From JAHDHW01 sp965220465 (GTDB taxonomy: Bacteria; Bacteroidota; Bacteroidia; Chitinophagales; Saprospiraceae), in contig CBDCPZ010000023.1 of assembly GCA_965220465.1 (NCBI GenBank), positions 1-64,000 of the forward strand: DNA of 64,000 bases. The letters run 5' to 3'. The notes below the pieces were generated by a model, which had not been told where the DNA came from, searched no databases, and saw only the letters and a program-made list of their open reading frames with translations. This document shows positions 25,138 to 32,630 of the stretch, piece after piece (the stretch's first letter is position 1; each line of letters starts with the position of its first letter). The position numbers and the translations under genes were made by a program.

Positions 25138-25666
25138 GAATTTTTTTAAATTGAAGAGTAAACCCGATAGAATAAAACTCATAAACTGTAATAAAAAAAT
25201 CCTTGAGTCAATTTTAAAAGGAAACAAATTTTTATCTCAAGCCTTAAATTTGAATGTGCCGGACGCATGGTCTGAGTTTGGCGAACCAGTTTTTAAATAC
25301 TCACTTGAAAAAATAATAGAGAAGCCCGAGTCACAAATTTGGTGGACCTATTTGCCAATTCTTATTGAAACAAATATCTTGATTGGAAGCTGTGGTTACA
25401 AAGGAGAACCTGATAAAAATGGTGTCGTCGAAATCGGTTATGAAGTTGCGTCAGCATTTAGGAATCAAGGATTTGCAACTGAAATAGTCCATTTATTGGT
25501 CGACTTGGCTTTTAGAAATTATAAAGTAAACACAATTCAAGCTCACACTTTGGCGAAAGAAAATGCTTCTGTTAAAGTCTTAAAAAAATGTGATTTTAAA
25601 TTCGTTAAAGAACTGGAAGACGTTGAAGATGGGACAATTTGGAAATGGGAGCTGCCGAGAAATTGA
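25127..25666 (+). CDS. GNAT family N-acetyltransferase
   Basis: This cytosolic acetyl-CoA-dependent transferase is close to RimJ/RimL-type proteins. The reading frame has no ATG near its start. TTG at 25127 overlaps the VCBS stop by 11 bp, and TTG at 25151 gives a more typical N-terminus (KSKPDRIKLINC). Family features are ETNILIGSCGYKG, VVEIGYEVASAFRNQGFATE (the acetyl-CoA loop, with Q/R-x-x-G-x-A) and NASVKVLKKCDFKFV. The acceptor is unknown. It is probably read from the same message as VCBS copy 3. Confidence 0.85.
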   Translation: MENRNFFKLKSKPDRIKLINCNKKILESILKGNKFLSQALNLNVPDAWSEFGEPVFKYSLEKIIEKPESQIWWTYLPILIETNILIGSCGYKGEPDKNGVVEIGYEVASAFRNQGFATEIVHLLVDLAFRNYKVNTIQAHTLAKENASVKVLKKCDFKFVKELEDVEDGTIWKWELPRN

Positions 25667-25689
25667 GCAATATCAACTTATTTTAAAAA

Positions 25690-26340
25690 TCATCGTGATC
25701 CAAAAATCAAACTCCCGATCCGAACCATAGTACTGCCTTCTTCGATAGCAATTTTGTAATCGCCGGACATGCCCATCGAAATTTCTTTGAAAGCATCTTC
25801 TTCTTTAAAAAAGTTGGATTTAAGCAATTTGAAAATAATATTGAGGTTTCTAAATTCCTGATGGATTTGCTTTTCATCATCAGTAAAAGTTGCCATTCCC
25901 ATCAGTCCAACTATTCGAACATTTTGTAATTGTTTATAAGAATCAGACGCTAATAATTCAGTGGCTTCCTCTTCATCTAAGCCAAATTTACTTTCCTCGT
26001 CAGCGATGTGCATTTGGAGCAAACAATCAATTATCCGGTTATGTTTTTGAGCTTGTTTGTTTACTTCTTTCAACAACTTTAAGCTATCAATGCTGTGAAT
26101 CAGATGAACAAACGAAGCGATGTATTTGACTTTGTTGGTTTGCAAATGGCCAATTAAATGCCATTCGATATCCTTTGGAAGCAAGGCTTGTTTTTCCACC
26201 AACTCCTGAACTTTGTTTTCTCCAAATATTTTATGTCCTGAATTATAAATTTCAAGAATGGCTTCCGTAGGTTTTGTTTTAGAAACGGCAACCAGTTTTA
26301 CTCCCTTTGAATTGAGCTCTTTTAAAATATATTTTATCAT
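25690..26340 (-). CDS. YggS/PLPBP pyridoxal-phosphate homeostasis protein
   Basis: The 216-residue protein of the alanine-racemase-like fold type III binds PLP without known catalysis and helps PLP homeostasis. The PLP lysine is in LVAVSKTKP (K21), followed by FGENKVQEL, EWHLIGHLQTNK, HSIDS, LMGMATF and the phosphate-binding SMGMSGDY. The C-terminus MVRIGSLIFGSR is typical. A CAAAACTA (minus-strand TAGTTTTG) candidate -7 box lies at 26369-26376. Confidence 0.93.
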   Translation of the reverse strand: MIKYILKELNSKGVKLVAVSKTKPTEAILEIYNSGHKIFGENKVQELVEKQALLPKDIEWHLIGHLQTNKVKYIASFVHLIHSIDSLKLLKEVNKQAQKHNRIIDCLLQMHIADEESKFGLDEEEATELLASDSYKQLQNVRIVGLMGMATFTDDEKQIHQEFRNLNIIFKLLKSNFFKEEDAFKEISMGMSGDYKIAIEEGSTMVRIGSLIFGSR

Positions 26341-26408
26341 GGATTGGTTTTGTTTGCTTTTGAATTTGCAAAACTAAGATGGATTTCGGGAAAATGGTAA
26401 ATTATTTA

Positions 26409-26436
26409 GTTAGAAGTTAGAAGTTAGAAGTTAGAA
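26409..26436. repeat. GTTAGAA tandem repeat (4 copies)
   Basis: There are four exact 7-bp GTTAGAA units, then degenerate gtttgaa/gtttgtg units to about 26452. It sits in the 162-bp gap upstream of yggS and downstream of the B3/4 gene. The same unit appears eight times at 63526. Confidence 0.85.
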
Positions 26437-26502
26437 GTTTGAAGTTTGTGGTTTGACTCGCTACTGACTTGTTGCTCCTTGTTTGAGGTTGTAATTGATA
26501 AT

Positions 26503-27165
26503 TCACTCAATAATCATTTTCTCCATTTTAACAGCCGAAGCAAAGCGTTGGAGCAATTCTGTAGCCAAATCAAGCGATTTGTCCAACTGATCAATTCCTC
26601 CAAAGCTAAAAAATACCATTAGAAAAGTTGTGGTTTTATTTGAAACCATCGTCCTTGCCGAATCGCTTGTGGGACTTCCGAAGGCACCAAGGTCATCTCG
26701 AAAAACCGGCATTTGATGAATGTTGAGGACACCACGGCCGATGCCTTCATAAGGTTCGTTTTCGTTTCCGATACCAAAAATGACCTGGCCTTCTATCTTT
26801 GACGCATCATATCCTCCAATGGAAAAACCTGTTTTGATGGAAACCAGATTGAGTAAATCTACAACGTTATTAATTTTATATAAATCATTATCTTTTACAA
26901 TCCTACGCAGCAGCGATTCTGCGGAAAGGCGATAACGGGCAGGATCTTTTCCTGTGAGTTTATATCCTTTTCTTGCAGCAGCAATCGCAGGTAATTTGCT
27001 GATCTTCTCGATTATTAAACTACTACGAATGGCAACGATATTTTCATGAATCAATTTCAATAATTGAGGATATTCTTTTTCAATGAGGACATCGCATTGA
27101 ATACATCCAAGTTTTAAGTCGGGGCACTTTTCTTTTAAAATAGGATCAATAGAAATTGGAAGCAT
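26503..27165 (-). CDS. B3/B4 tRNA-binding-domain protein (PheT-editing-like)
   Basis: The 220-residue cytosolic protein resembles the stand-alone B3/4 domain of the phenylalanyl-tRNA synthetase beta chain: IAAARKGYKLTGKDPARYRLSAE, the NNVVDLLNLVSIKTGFSIGGYD block, and FRDDLGAFGSPTSDSARTM. Such proteins are thought to act on mischarged tRNA or related aminoacyl substrates, but direct function is not settled. It lies 8 bp downstream of the ABC permease, so it is probably the third gene of that operon. Confidence 0.85.
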   Translation of the reverse strand: MLPISIDPILKEKCPDLKLGCIQCDVLIEKEYPQLLKLIHENIVAIRSSLIIEKISKLPAIAAARKGYKLTGKDPARYRLSAESLLRRIVKDNDLYKINNVVDLLNLVSIKTGFSIGGYDASKIEGQVIFGIGNENEPYEGIGRGVLNIHQMPVFRDDLGAFGSPTSDSARTMVSNKTTTFLMVFFSFGGIDQLDKSLDLATELLQRFASAVKMEKMIIE

Positions 27166-27173
27166 AGCGAAAG

Positions 27174-27977
27174 TTAAATGTCAGAATATTTTATTTTGCG
27201 ATAAGCAATAAATAGGAAAATGGAAGTATAAATACAAACCGTAATGGCAGCCTGGCTCGGTTCGAGAAACAAACTAAAATCATTTTCTTTTATAAATTGT
27301 TTAGCAATTTCGGCAAATGGAATTGGAACCAAATCCTCGTTTGCGTTCATTGGATAAAAATGCATCGATTTGTTTTGAAAATAATACAGATGAATACCTC
27401 TGAATACCGATTCGATAAACATGATGTAAATCAAATAAATAAAAAGGGCAATTCCTGTTCTTTTTATCAAAACGCCAAGAAAAAAACCAAAGGACATATA
27501 ACCCAGGCACATCAGAAAAAACCGTGGAATAAGATCCCATTCCTGAAATATTTTTGAAAAATAAATAGTATCTGTATTTGTAAACCCAATCGCTAAACCA
27601 ACCAAAACATAATACAAAGTTGCCGCAAAACAAATTGTTAGAATAAATAAAATTTTGGCAATGAAAAACTCATTTCTACTCAAACCGGTAATAATGTTTT
27701 GACGAAACGTGCGGTTGCCGTTTTCAGCAGTCACGATAATCACGGAAAGGAATCCGAGGAAGAAAAAGACCAGCCAATTTCCGATATACCCCAAATACCC
27801 CCAAATTGTCGGAAACATGTACAATGAATCTTTGCTCAATAGATCCTCCGGAACTTGGTTAAATGTTTTAGTGATCAAAAGGCAGGCCGGCAGCAATATG
27901 ATATAAAAGATAGCCATCACTTGAAAGGTTCTGTACTTTCTGACTTTTAACCATTCCAATTTAAGAAGATGAAGCAT
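27174..27977 (-). CDS. ABC transporter permease (ABC-2 type)
   Basis: The 267-residue protein has about six hydrophobic segments (residues about 18-38, 60-82, 105-127, 145-165, 172-190 and 240-260). It contains VIIVTAENGNRTFRQNIITGLSRNEFFIAK, a typical ABC-2 membrane-domain segment. It is the membrane partner of the ATPase encoded 36 bp upstream. The exported substrate is not evident. Relatives include bacitracin/antibiotic-type exporters. Confidence 0.88.
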   Translation of the reverse strand: MLHLLKLEWLKVRKYRTFQVMAIFYIILLPACLLITKTFNQVPEDLLSKDSLYMFPTIWGYLGYIGNWLVFFFLGFLSVIIVTAENGNRTFRQNIITGLSRNEFFIAKILFILTICFAATLYYVLVGLAIGFTNTDTIYFSKIFQEWDLIPRFFLMCLGYMSFGFFLGVLIKRTGIALFIYLIYIMFIESVFRGIHLYYFQNKSMHFYPMNANEDLVPIPFAEIAKQFIKENDFSLFLEPSQAAITVCIYTSIFLFIAYRKIKYSDI

Positions 27978-28013
27978 GTAGGAAAAGTTTTGTAAATATT
28001 AGGTAAGGAATGT

Positions 28014-28904
28014 TTAATTATTTTTCGTGATTTCCAAAAATTCAGATTCAAGGCTTGGTTTCCTTGTAATCAGATGATTTAACGAAATCCCGTTTTGAAA
28101 TGCGAGTTTGTTGATATCCTCAGCGTTCAGTCCGTTGTTCAGGCTAAGTAAAATTTTGTCATCAACATATTGTAAATCTTTGACGATATCGGATTCGTTT
28201 AGTATACTCTTCAGCTTATCATTTTGATTGCTCGAAATTTCAATTTGAGTATCGCCACCGATGATATTTCCGACGGTTCCGGTTGCTAAAAGAACTCCAT
28301 GTTTGATGATTGCAACGTGTGAGCATATTTTTTCTACTTCATCCAAAATATGAGAAGCCATAAGAATAGTTTTGCCTTGTTGAGCTATTTTTCTAATCGT
28401 ATCTCTGACTTCTGCAATTCCTTGAGGATCAAGGCCATTTGTTGGTTCATCAAATATCAAAATTTCAGGATCACCAACCATCGCAGCAGCAATTGCCAGG
28501 CGTTGTTTCATCCCTAATGAATAGGTGTGGAAAGGTGATTTTCTGCGATGAATCAAGTCTACTAATGAAAGTAAATCATCAAACTTAGTTTGGTTCAACT
28601 TTTTAATATGCGCAATGATTTCAAGATTATCGTCTGCATTTAAATAGGGGTAAAAATTTGGTGTTTCTAATAAAGCACCAATTTTCTGGCGAGCATGTTT
28701 ACCTTGCAATCCGTCAAACCAGGTGAAACTGCCGGAGTTCTTTTGTGTAATGCCAAGTATGATTCCGAGTGTAGTTGTTTTACCACTTCCATTTGGGCCT
28801 AAAATGCCATAAATATTGCTCTCTTCTACTGAAAATGACAGGTCATTGACGGCGGTAATCTTGCCATATTTTTTGGTGAGATTGTGAATTTCTAATATTG
28901 GCAT
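28014..28904 (-). CDS. ABC transporter ATP-binding protein
   Basis: The 296-residue ATPase drives the adjacent permease. Walker A is GPNGSGKTT (about residues 34-42), the Q-loop is near ALLETPNFYP, the signature is YSLGMKQRL, Walker B is ILIFDEPTNGLDP, and the H-loop is MASH. The C-terminal 80 residues are an accessory region common in ABC-2 exporters. It is first in the operon with the permease and the B3/4 protein. A TATATTTG box at 28925-28932 (minus) is a plausible -7 element. Confidence 0.93.
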   Translation of the reverse strand: MPILEIHNLTKKYGKITAVNDLSFSVEESNIYGILGPNGSGKTTTLGIILGITQKNSGSFTWFDGLQGKHARQKIGALLETPNFYPYLNADDNLEIIAHIKKLNQTKFDDLLSLVDLIHRRKSPFHTYSLGMKQRLAIAAAMVGDPEILIFDEPTNGLDPQGIAEVRDTIRKIAQQGKTILMASHILDEVEKICSHVAIIKHGVLLATGTVGNIIGGDTQIEISSNQNDKLKSILNESDIVKDLQYVDDKILLSLNNGLNAEDINKLAFQNGISLNHLITRKPSLESEFLEITKNN

Positions 28905-29016
28905 CCGTGATGATATTTAAATTTCAAATATAGAGTCAGCATCTTGTTTAAAATATTAATATTGATGAAAGCAGCATTTAAAAAGACAAATGGAGCATTT
29001 TAAATAATTAGAAAGC

Positions 29017-29610
29017 TTAAACCTTGTTTGGAAATTGGTCAAGGAATGCAACTAATTTCGCCATTGCTTTGCCACGATGGCTGATCTTGTTTTTAATAGA
29101 AGCGTCCAACACTCCGAATGACTGATTATAGCCATTGGGAATAAAAATTGGATCATAGCCAAATCCACCTTTTCCACTTTTTTTATGATCGATCTTGCCT
29201 TCAATGATCCCTTCAAAAGTATATTCTTTGTCGTTGATTATTAGTGCAATTACGGTTCGGAATCTGGCTTTTCTGTTATTTTTTGATGAAAGTTTTTTTA
29301 AAACTAATTGCATGTTGGCTTCTGCATTTTTCTCTTCACCTGCGTATCGTGCCGAAAAAACACCGGGCTCTCCATTCAGGCTTTCAATTTCTAATCCTGT
29401 ATCCTCGGCAAAGCAATTGACCTGATAGCGGTCATGCAAGTATCTGACTTTTTGTAAAGCATTTCCTTCAATAGTCGAGCTGGTTTCTGGAATATCTTCG
29501 ACAAGGTCAAGTTCACTCATCGGAATGATCTGGAACGATGAGTTTATGCTCAGGATTTCTGAGACTTCTTTTATTTTATTAGGATTGCCGGTGGCGAAAA
29601 CTAACCTCAT
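29017..29610 (-). CDS. rdgB: XTP/dITP pyrophosphatase (RdgB/HAM1)
   Basis: This house-cleaning enzyme hydrolyses non-canonical purine triphosphates (ITP, XTP, dITP) to monophosphates. The 197 residues show LVFATGNPNKIKEV, FAEDTGLEIESLNGEPGVFSARYAG, GFGYDPIFIP and the C-terminal ISHRGKAMAKL, all diagnostic. Ten bp separate it from the upstream hypothetical gene, so the two form an operon. Confidence 0.95.
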   Translation of the reverse strand: MRLVFATGNPNKIKEVSEILSINSSFQIIPMSELDLVEDIPETSSTIEGNALQKVRYLHDRYQVNCFAEDTGLEIESLNGEPGVFSARYAGEEKNAEANMQLVLKKLSSKNNRKARFRTVIALIINDKEYTFEGIIEGKIDHKKSGKGGFGYDPIFIPNGYNQSFGVLDASIKNKISHRGKAMAKLVAFLDQFPNKV

Positions 29611-29620
29611 AAATATGGAT

Positions 29621-30094
29621 TTAAGTAACTTGATTTTCCAAATACAACTCTTTTAGACATCCCCACAAGGCTTTCTTTTTTTTGACATCACCACTCACTT
29701 TTTCAAGGCTATCGAATAATACGAGTCTAAGATTATCTGTCTTCAAAGGCTGATATGGCTTTACTGCGTGGTTTAATCCAAAATTAGAGGGCGGAATACC
29801 AAAAAACAAAAGATCTTTTATTGCCAGCCTTTGTTTTATATCGTTGAAACTATATCTTTCGAAAGGTGTTGTTTTTAAGAGGGCAATGTCTTTATCAATG
29901 TCGAGCTTTACTGCAGACAAAATATTTTTTAGTAAAATTTCTAACTCAGGATCGTTGGTTTTATTAAAATAAATTGCTAAAATAGAGCAACGAGTATTCT
30001 CCTTTTTTATTAAAAACTCAGATTTTTTTTCTGGAAGCACAAAAACTTCGAAGTCAAAAAAATCCTTAAACAAAACATCATTTTCTTTTTTCAT
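29621..30094 (-). CDS. Conserved small protein, possible Pol III psi (HolD)-like subunit
   Basis: The protein has 157 residues, is cytosolic and has no signal. I do not recognise it by direct motif. Its layout recalls E. coli HolD: a strand with ILAIYF, a conserved-looking NILSAVKLDIDKDIALLK, a strand LLFFGIPPSNFGL, then a C-terminal KKKALWGCLKELYLE (compare the ALWQQ helix of HolD). Bacteroidota clamp-loader psi subunits are poorly annotated, so this is a reasonable hypothesis. It shares an operon with rdgB. Confidence 0.6.
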   Translation of the reverse strand: MKKENDVLFKDFFDFEVFVLPEKKSEFLIKKENTRCSILAIYFNKTNDPELEILLKNILSAVKLDIDKDIALLKTTPFERYSFNDIKQRLAIKDLLFFGIPPSNFGLNHAVKPYQPLKTDNLRLVLFDSLEKVSGDVKKKKALWGCLKELYLENQVT

Positions 30095-30192
30095 GATTTT
30101 AAAGAATAAAAAGTAACTTTTGAATGAAATACTGCCTTCAGGTAGAATAAATGAATAAAAATAATTAAATTTGTCAAAACCAATGTCTAAAT

Positions 30193-31287
30193 ATGAAGTA
30201 TAAAATACCTATCACTAAAACAGAAAACTCCCTCCTTACTAAAGTTGATTTTGATAACATTCCTTTTGGCCGTACTTTTTCCGATCATATGTTTGTTGCT
30301 GACTATAAAAATGGAGAATGGACTAATTTGCAAATTGTTCCATTCGGTCGTTTTATGATGCATCCATCAAGTCTCGCATTGCATTATGGTCAAGCGATAT
30401 TTGAAGGAATGAAAGCTTCAAAAGGACAGGATGACAAAGCTTATTTTCTCCGACCGGAATTGCATGCAAAGAGAATTAATGCATCTGCCGAGCGGATGTG
30501 TATGCCTAAATTTCCAGAAGATCTTTTTTTACAAGCACTACATCAGTTAGTGGCTCTTGACCAGGAATGGATTCCAAAGAAGGTAGGAAGCGCTTTATAT
30601 ATTCGTCCTTTCATGTTTGCAAATGGAGAATTTATAGGAGTAGCTCCTTCTGATACGTACAAGTTTATGATTTTTACAGGTCCTGTTGGTCCATATTATC
30701 CAAAACCAATCAGATTGATTGCTGAAGATAAATATGTAAGAGCGGTAAAAGGTGGAGTTGGAGAGGCCAAAACAGCAGGAAATTATGCTGCATCATTACT
30801 TCCAGCTAAATTGGCAAAAGAAAAAGGATACGACCAAGTCATGTGGATGGATGCTAAAGAATTTAAATGGATTCAGGAAGCCGGAACGATGAACTTGTTT
30901 TTTGTTATAGATGGTAAAGTAATAACACCGGCGACTGATGGTGCAATATTAAAAGGAATTACCAGAAGTTCGATATTAACCATTCTAAAAGATAAAGGAT
31001 ATACCGTCGAAGAAAGGCCTGTGAGTATTGATGAAGTTGTTGCAGCCCATAAAAAAGGATTGTTACAAGAAGTTTTCGGAACAGGTACTGCGGCAGTAGT
31101 TGCTAATGTTTCAGACTTTACTCATAATGGAGTTCAATATGATCTTCCTCCTGTTGAAGAACACAAAGTAGCTGCTTTAGCAAGAAACGAAATTAATGGC
31201 CTTCGTAGCAAAACTATACCTGACAATCGAGGCTGGATAGTTCCTGTTGAAGGAGCAGCTGTTGTTGCTGGAAGTCATAGCCATTAA
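30193..31287 (+). CDS. ilvE: Branched-chain amino acid aminotransferase
   Basis: This PLP fold-type IV enzyme carries out the last step of Leu, Ile and Val synthesis. It has 364 residues, the class II-type length. It shows FGRTFSDHMF, LHYGQAIFEGMKA, YIRPFMFANGEFIGV, the PLP lysine in GVGEAKTAGNYAASLL, WIQEAGTMNLFFV, GITRSSIL and EVFGTGTAAVV. TAAATTTG (30166-30173) may be its -7 box. A strong terminator lies 20 bp past the stop. Confidence 0.94.
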   Translation: MKYKIPITKTENSLLTKVDFDNIPFGRTFSDHMFVADYKNGEWTNLQIVPFGRFMMHPSSLALHYGQAIFEGMKASKGQDDKAYFLRPELHAKRINASAERMCMPKFPEDLFLQALHQLVALDQEWIPKKVGSALYIRPFMFANGEFIGVAPSDTYKFMIFTGPVGPYYPKPIRLIAEDKYVRAVKGGVGEAKTAGNYAASLLPAKLAKEKGYDQVMWMDAKEFKWIQEAGTMNLFFVIDGKVITPATDGAILKGITRSSILTILKDKGYTVEERPVSIDEVVAAHKKGLLQEVFGTGTAAVVANVSDFTHNGVQYDLPPVEEHKVAALARNEINGLRSKTIPDNRGWIVPVEGAAVVAGSHSH

Positions 31288-31305
31288 CTTGTTTAGCAAT
31301 AAATA

Positions 31306-31346
31306 AAAAAAAGAGCCAACGAAATATTTCGTTGGCTCTTTTTTTT
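31306..31346. terminator. Bidirectional terminator between ilvE and the aldo/keto reductase
   Basis: A perfect palindrome centred at 31325/31326 (aagagccaacgaaat and its complement) is flanked by A8 on the left and T9 on the right. It can end both convergent transcripts and reaches the reductase stop codon. Confidence 0.9.
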
Positions 31347-32329
31347 TAAAACAGCGGTTTTTCAGGTTTGTTTGCTAAAACCTTTTCAATCCTGTCTTCT
31401 ATTTCGCTAGTAATCAATGGAATTACATCTAAAGCAGTAAGTGTCTCTTCAAGATGTACTAATTTTGAAGCACCCAAAATAACGGTGCTGACATTAGGAT
31501 TTTTTGAGCACCATGCGATTGCAAGTTTTGCGAGGCTGGTGCCGAGATCATTTGCAATTTCATTGAGCCCAAAGACTTTTTCCAATCGCTCTGGAGTTAA
31601 AGACCGTTCTTTTAACCATTCCAATCCTTCCATGCCCAGTCTGGTTCCTTTCGGAAATTGGTTTAAATATTTATCTGTTAAAACCCCGGAACACAATGGA
31701 GACCAAATGGTGGTACCAAGTCCAACGGTGTTAAAAATCTGATCGAATTCTACCTCTACTTTTTCTCTGCAAAACATATTGTATTGCGGTTGCTCCATTG
31801 TTGGGCCAATCAGATTCAAATTTTTTGCAACCATGTGCGCTTCCATAATTTCCTGTGCAGACCATTCGGATGTTCCCCAATAAAATATTTTTCCTTGCTG
31901 GATGAGGTGATTCATTGCCCAAACGGTTTCCTCAATTGGTGTGTTTTTATCTGGCCGGTGACAAAAAAACAAATCAAGATATTCGACCTGGAGTCTTTTT
32001 AAAGCAGCGTTGCATGCTTCGATAAGATGCTTGCGACTCAAGCCGGTTTGGTTAGGTTTTTTCCCACCATCACCAAAATAAGCTTTGCTGGAAACAAGGT
32101 AGGAAGACCTTTCCCAATTAAACTTTTTTAATATTTCACCCATCACGATTTCGGATTTCCCTTTCGCGTAGATCTCCGCATTGTCAAAAAAGTTTACGCC
32201 TTTATCATAAGCCAAAGCCATCAATTTTTCAGCGGTTTCGTCACCAATTTGTTTCCCGAAAGTTAACCATGATCCAAAGGAAAGCGCACTGACTTGCAAG
32301 CCGGATTTTCCTAATCTTTTGTATTGCAT
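31346..32329 (-). CDS. Aldo/keto reductase (Kv-beta/YghZ-like)
   Basis: This is an NADPH-dependent oxidoreductase of 327 residues in the TIM-barrel AKR family. It shows MQYKRLGKSGLQVSALSFGSW, the catalytic Asp/Tyr in NFFDNAEIYAKG, Lys in VSSKAYF, His in LFFCHRPD, FYWGTSEWSAQEI and the cofactor-binding VILGAS. The closest type is the potassium-channel beta-subunit-like group that reduces aldehydes or methylglyoxal. No channel is adjacent. It is transcribed alone. Confidence 0.93.
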   Translation of the reverse strand: MQYKRLGKSGLQVSALSFGSWLTFGKQIGDETAEKLMALAYDKGVNFFDNAEIYAKGKSEIVMGEILKKFNWERSSYLVSSKAYFGDGGKKPNQTGLSRKHLIEACNAALKRLQVEYLDLFFCHRPDKNTPIEETVWAMNHLIQQGKIFYWGTSEWSAQEIMEAHMVAKNLNLIGPTMEQPQYNMFCREKVEVEFDQIFNTVGLGTTIWSPLCSGVLTDKYLNQFPKGTRLGMEGLEWLKERSLTPERLEKVFGLNEIANDLGTSLAKLAIAWCSKNPNVSTVILGASKLVHLEETLTALDVIPLITSEIEDRIEKVLANKPEKPLF

Positions 32330-32630
32330 TTTTATAATTTAATGTGTTTTTCAATAGTCTTTGGAAAGATACAAAAAGTATTATTGTTTCCATTTTTACC
32401 GAAAAAAATGATATTGTTAAAAGAAGAAATTGATAATTAATCGATTCATTCTTTTGCTTACCAAGCCTGCTTTGTTTTCTCTATTTAGATTTACTGGCCT
32501 TCGGCACCATATTTGATTGTTATATTACAACTTTTTATGTTTTGTTATTTTATCTGTTTTGAACAGGAATTAAGAGACGAAAAAGTTTTTATAAAAACAT
32601 TTCAATTAATTTATCTACACTTATCCACCC
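32330..32630. other. Intergenic region between divergent genes, no feature seen
   Basis: These 301 AT-rich bases separate the aldo/keto reductase and hybrid kinase starts. I saw no ORF, no strong hairpin and no complete TTG/TAnnTTTG promoter. The nearest to a -7 box is catatttg at about 32507. Confidence 0.4.
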
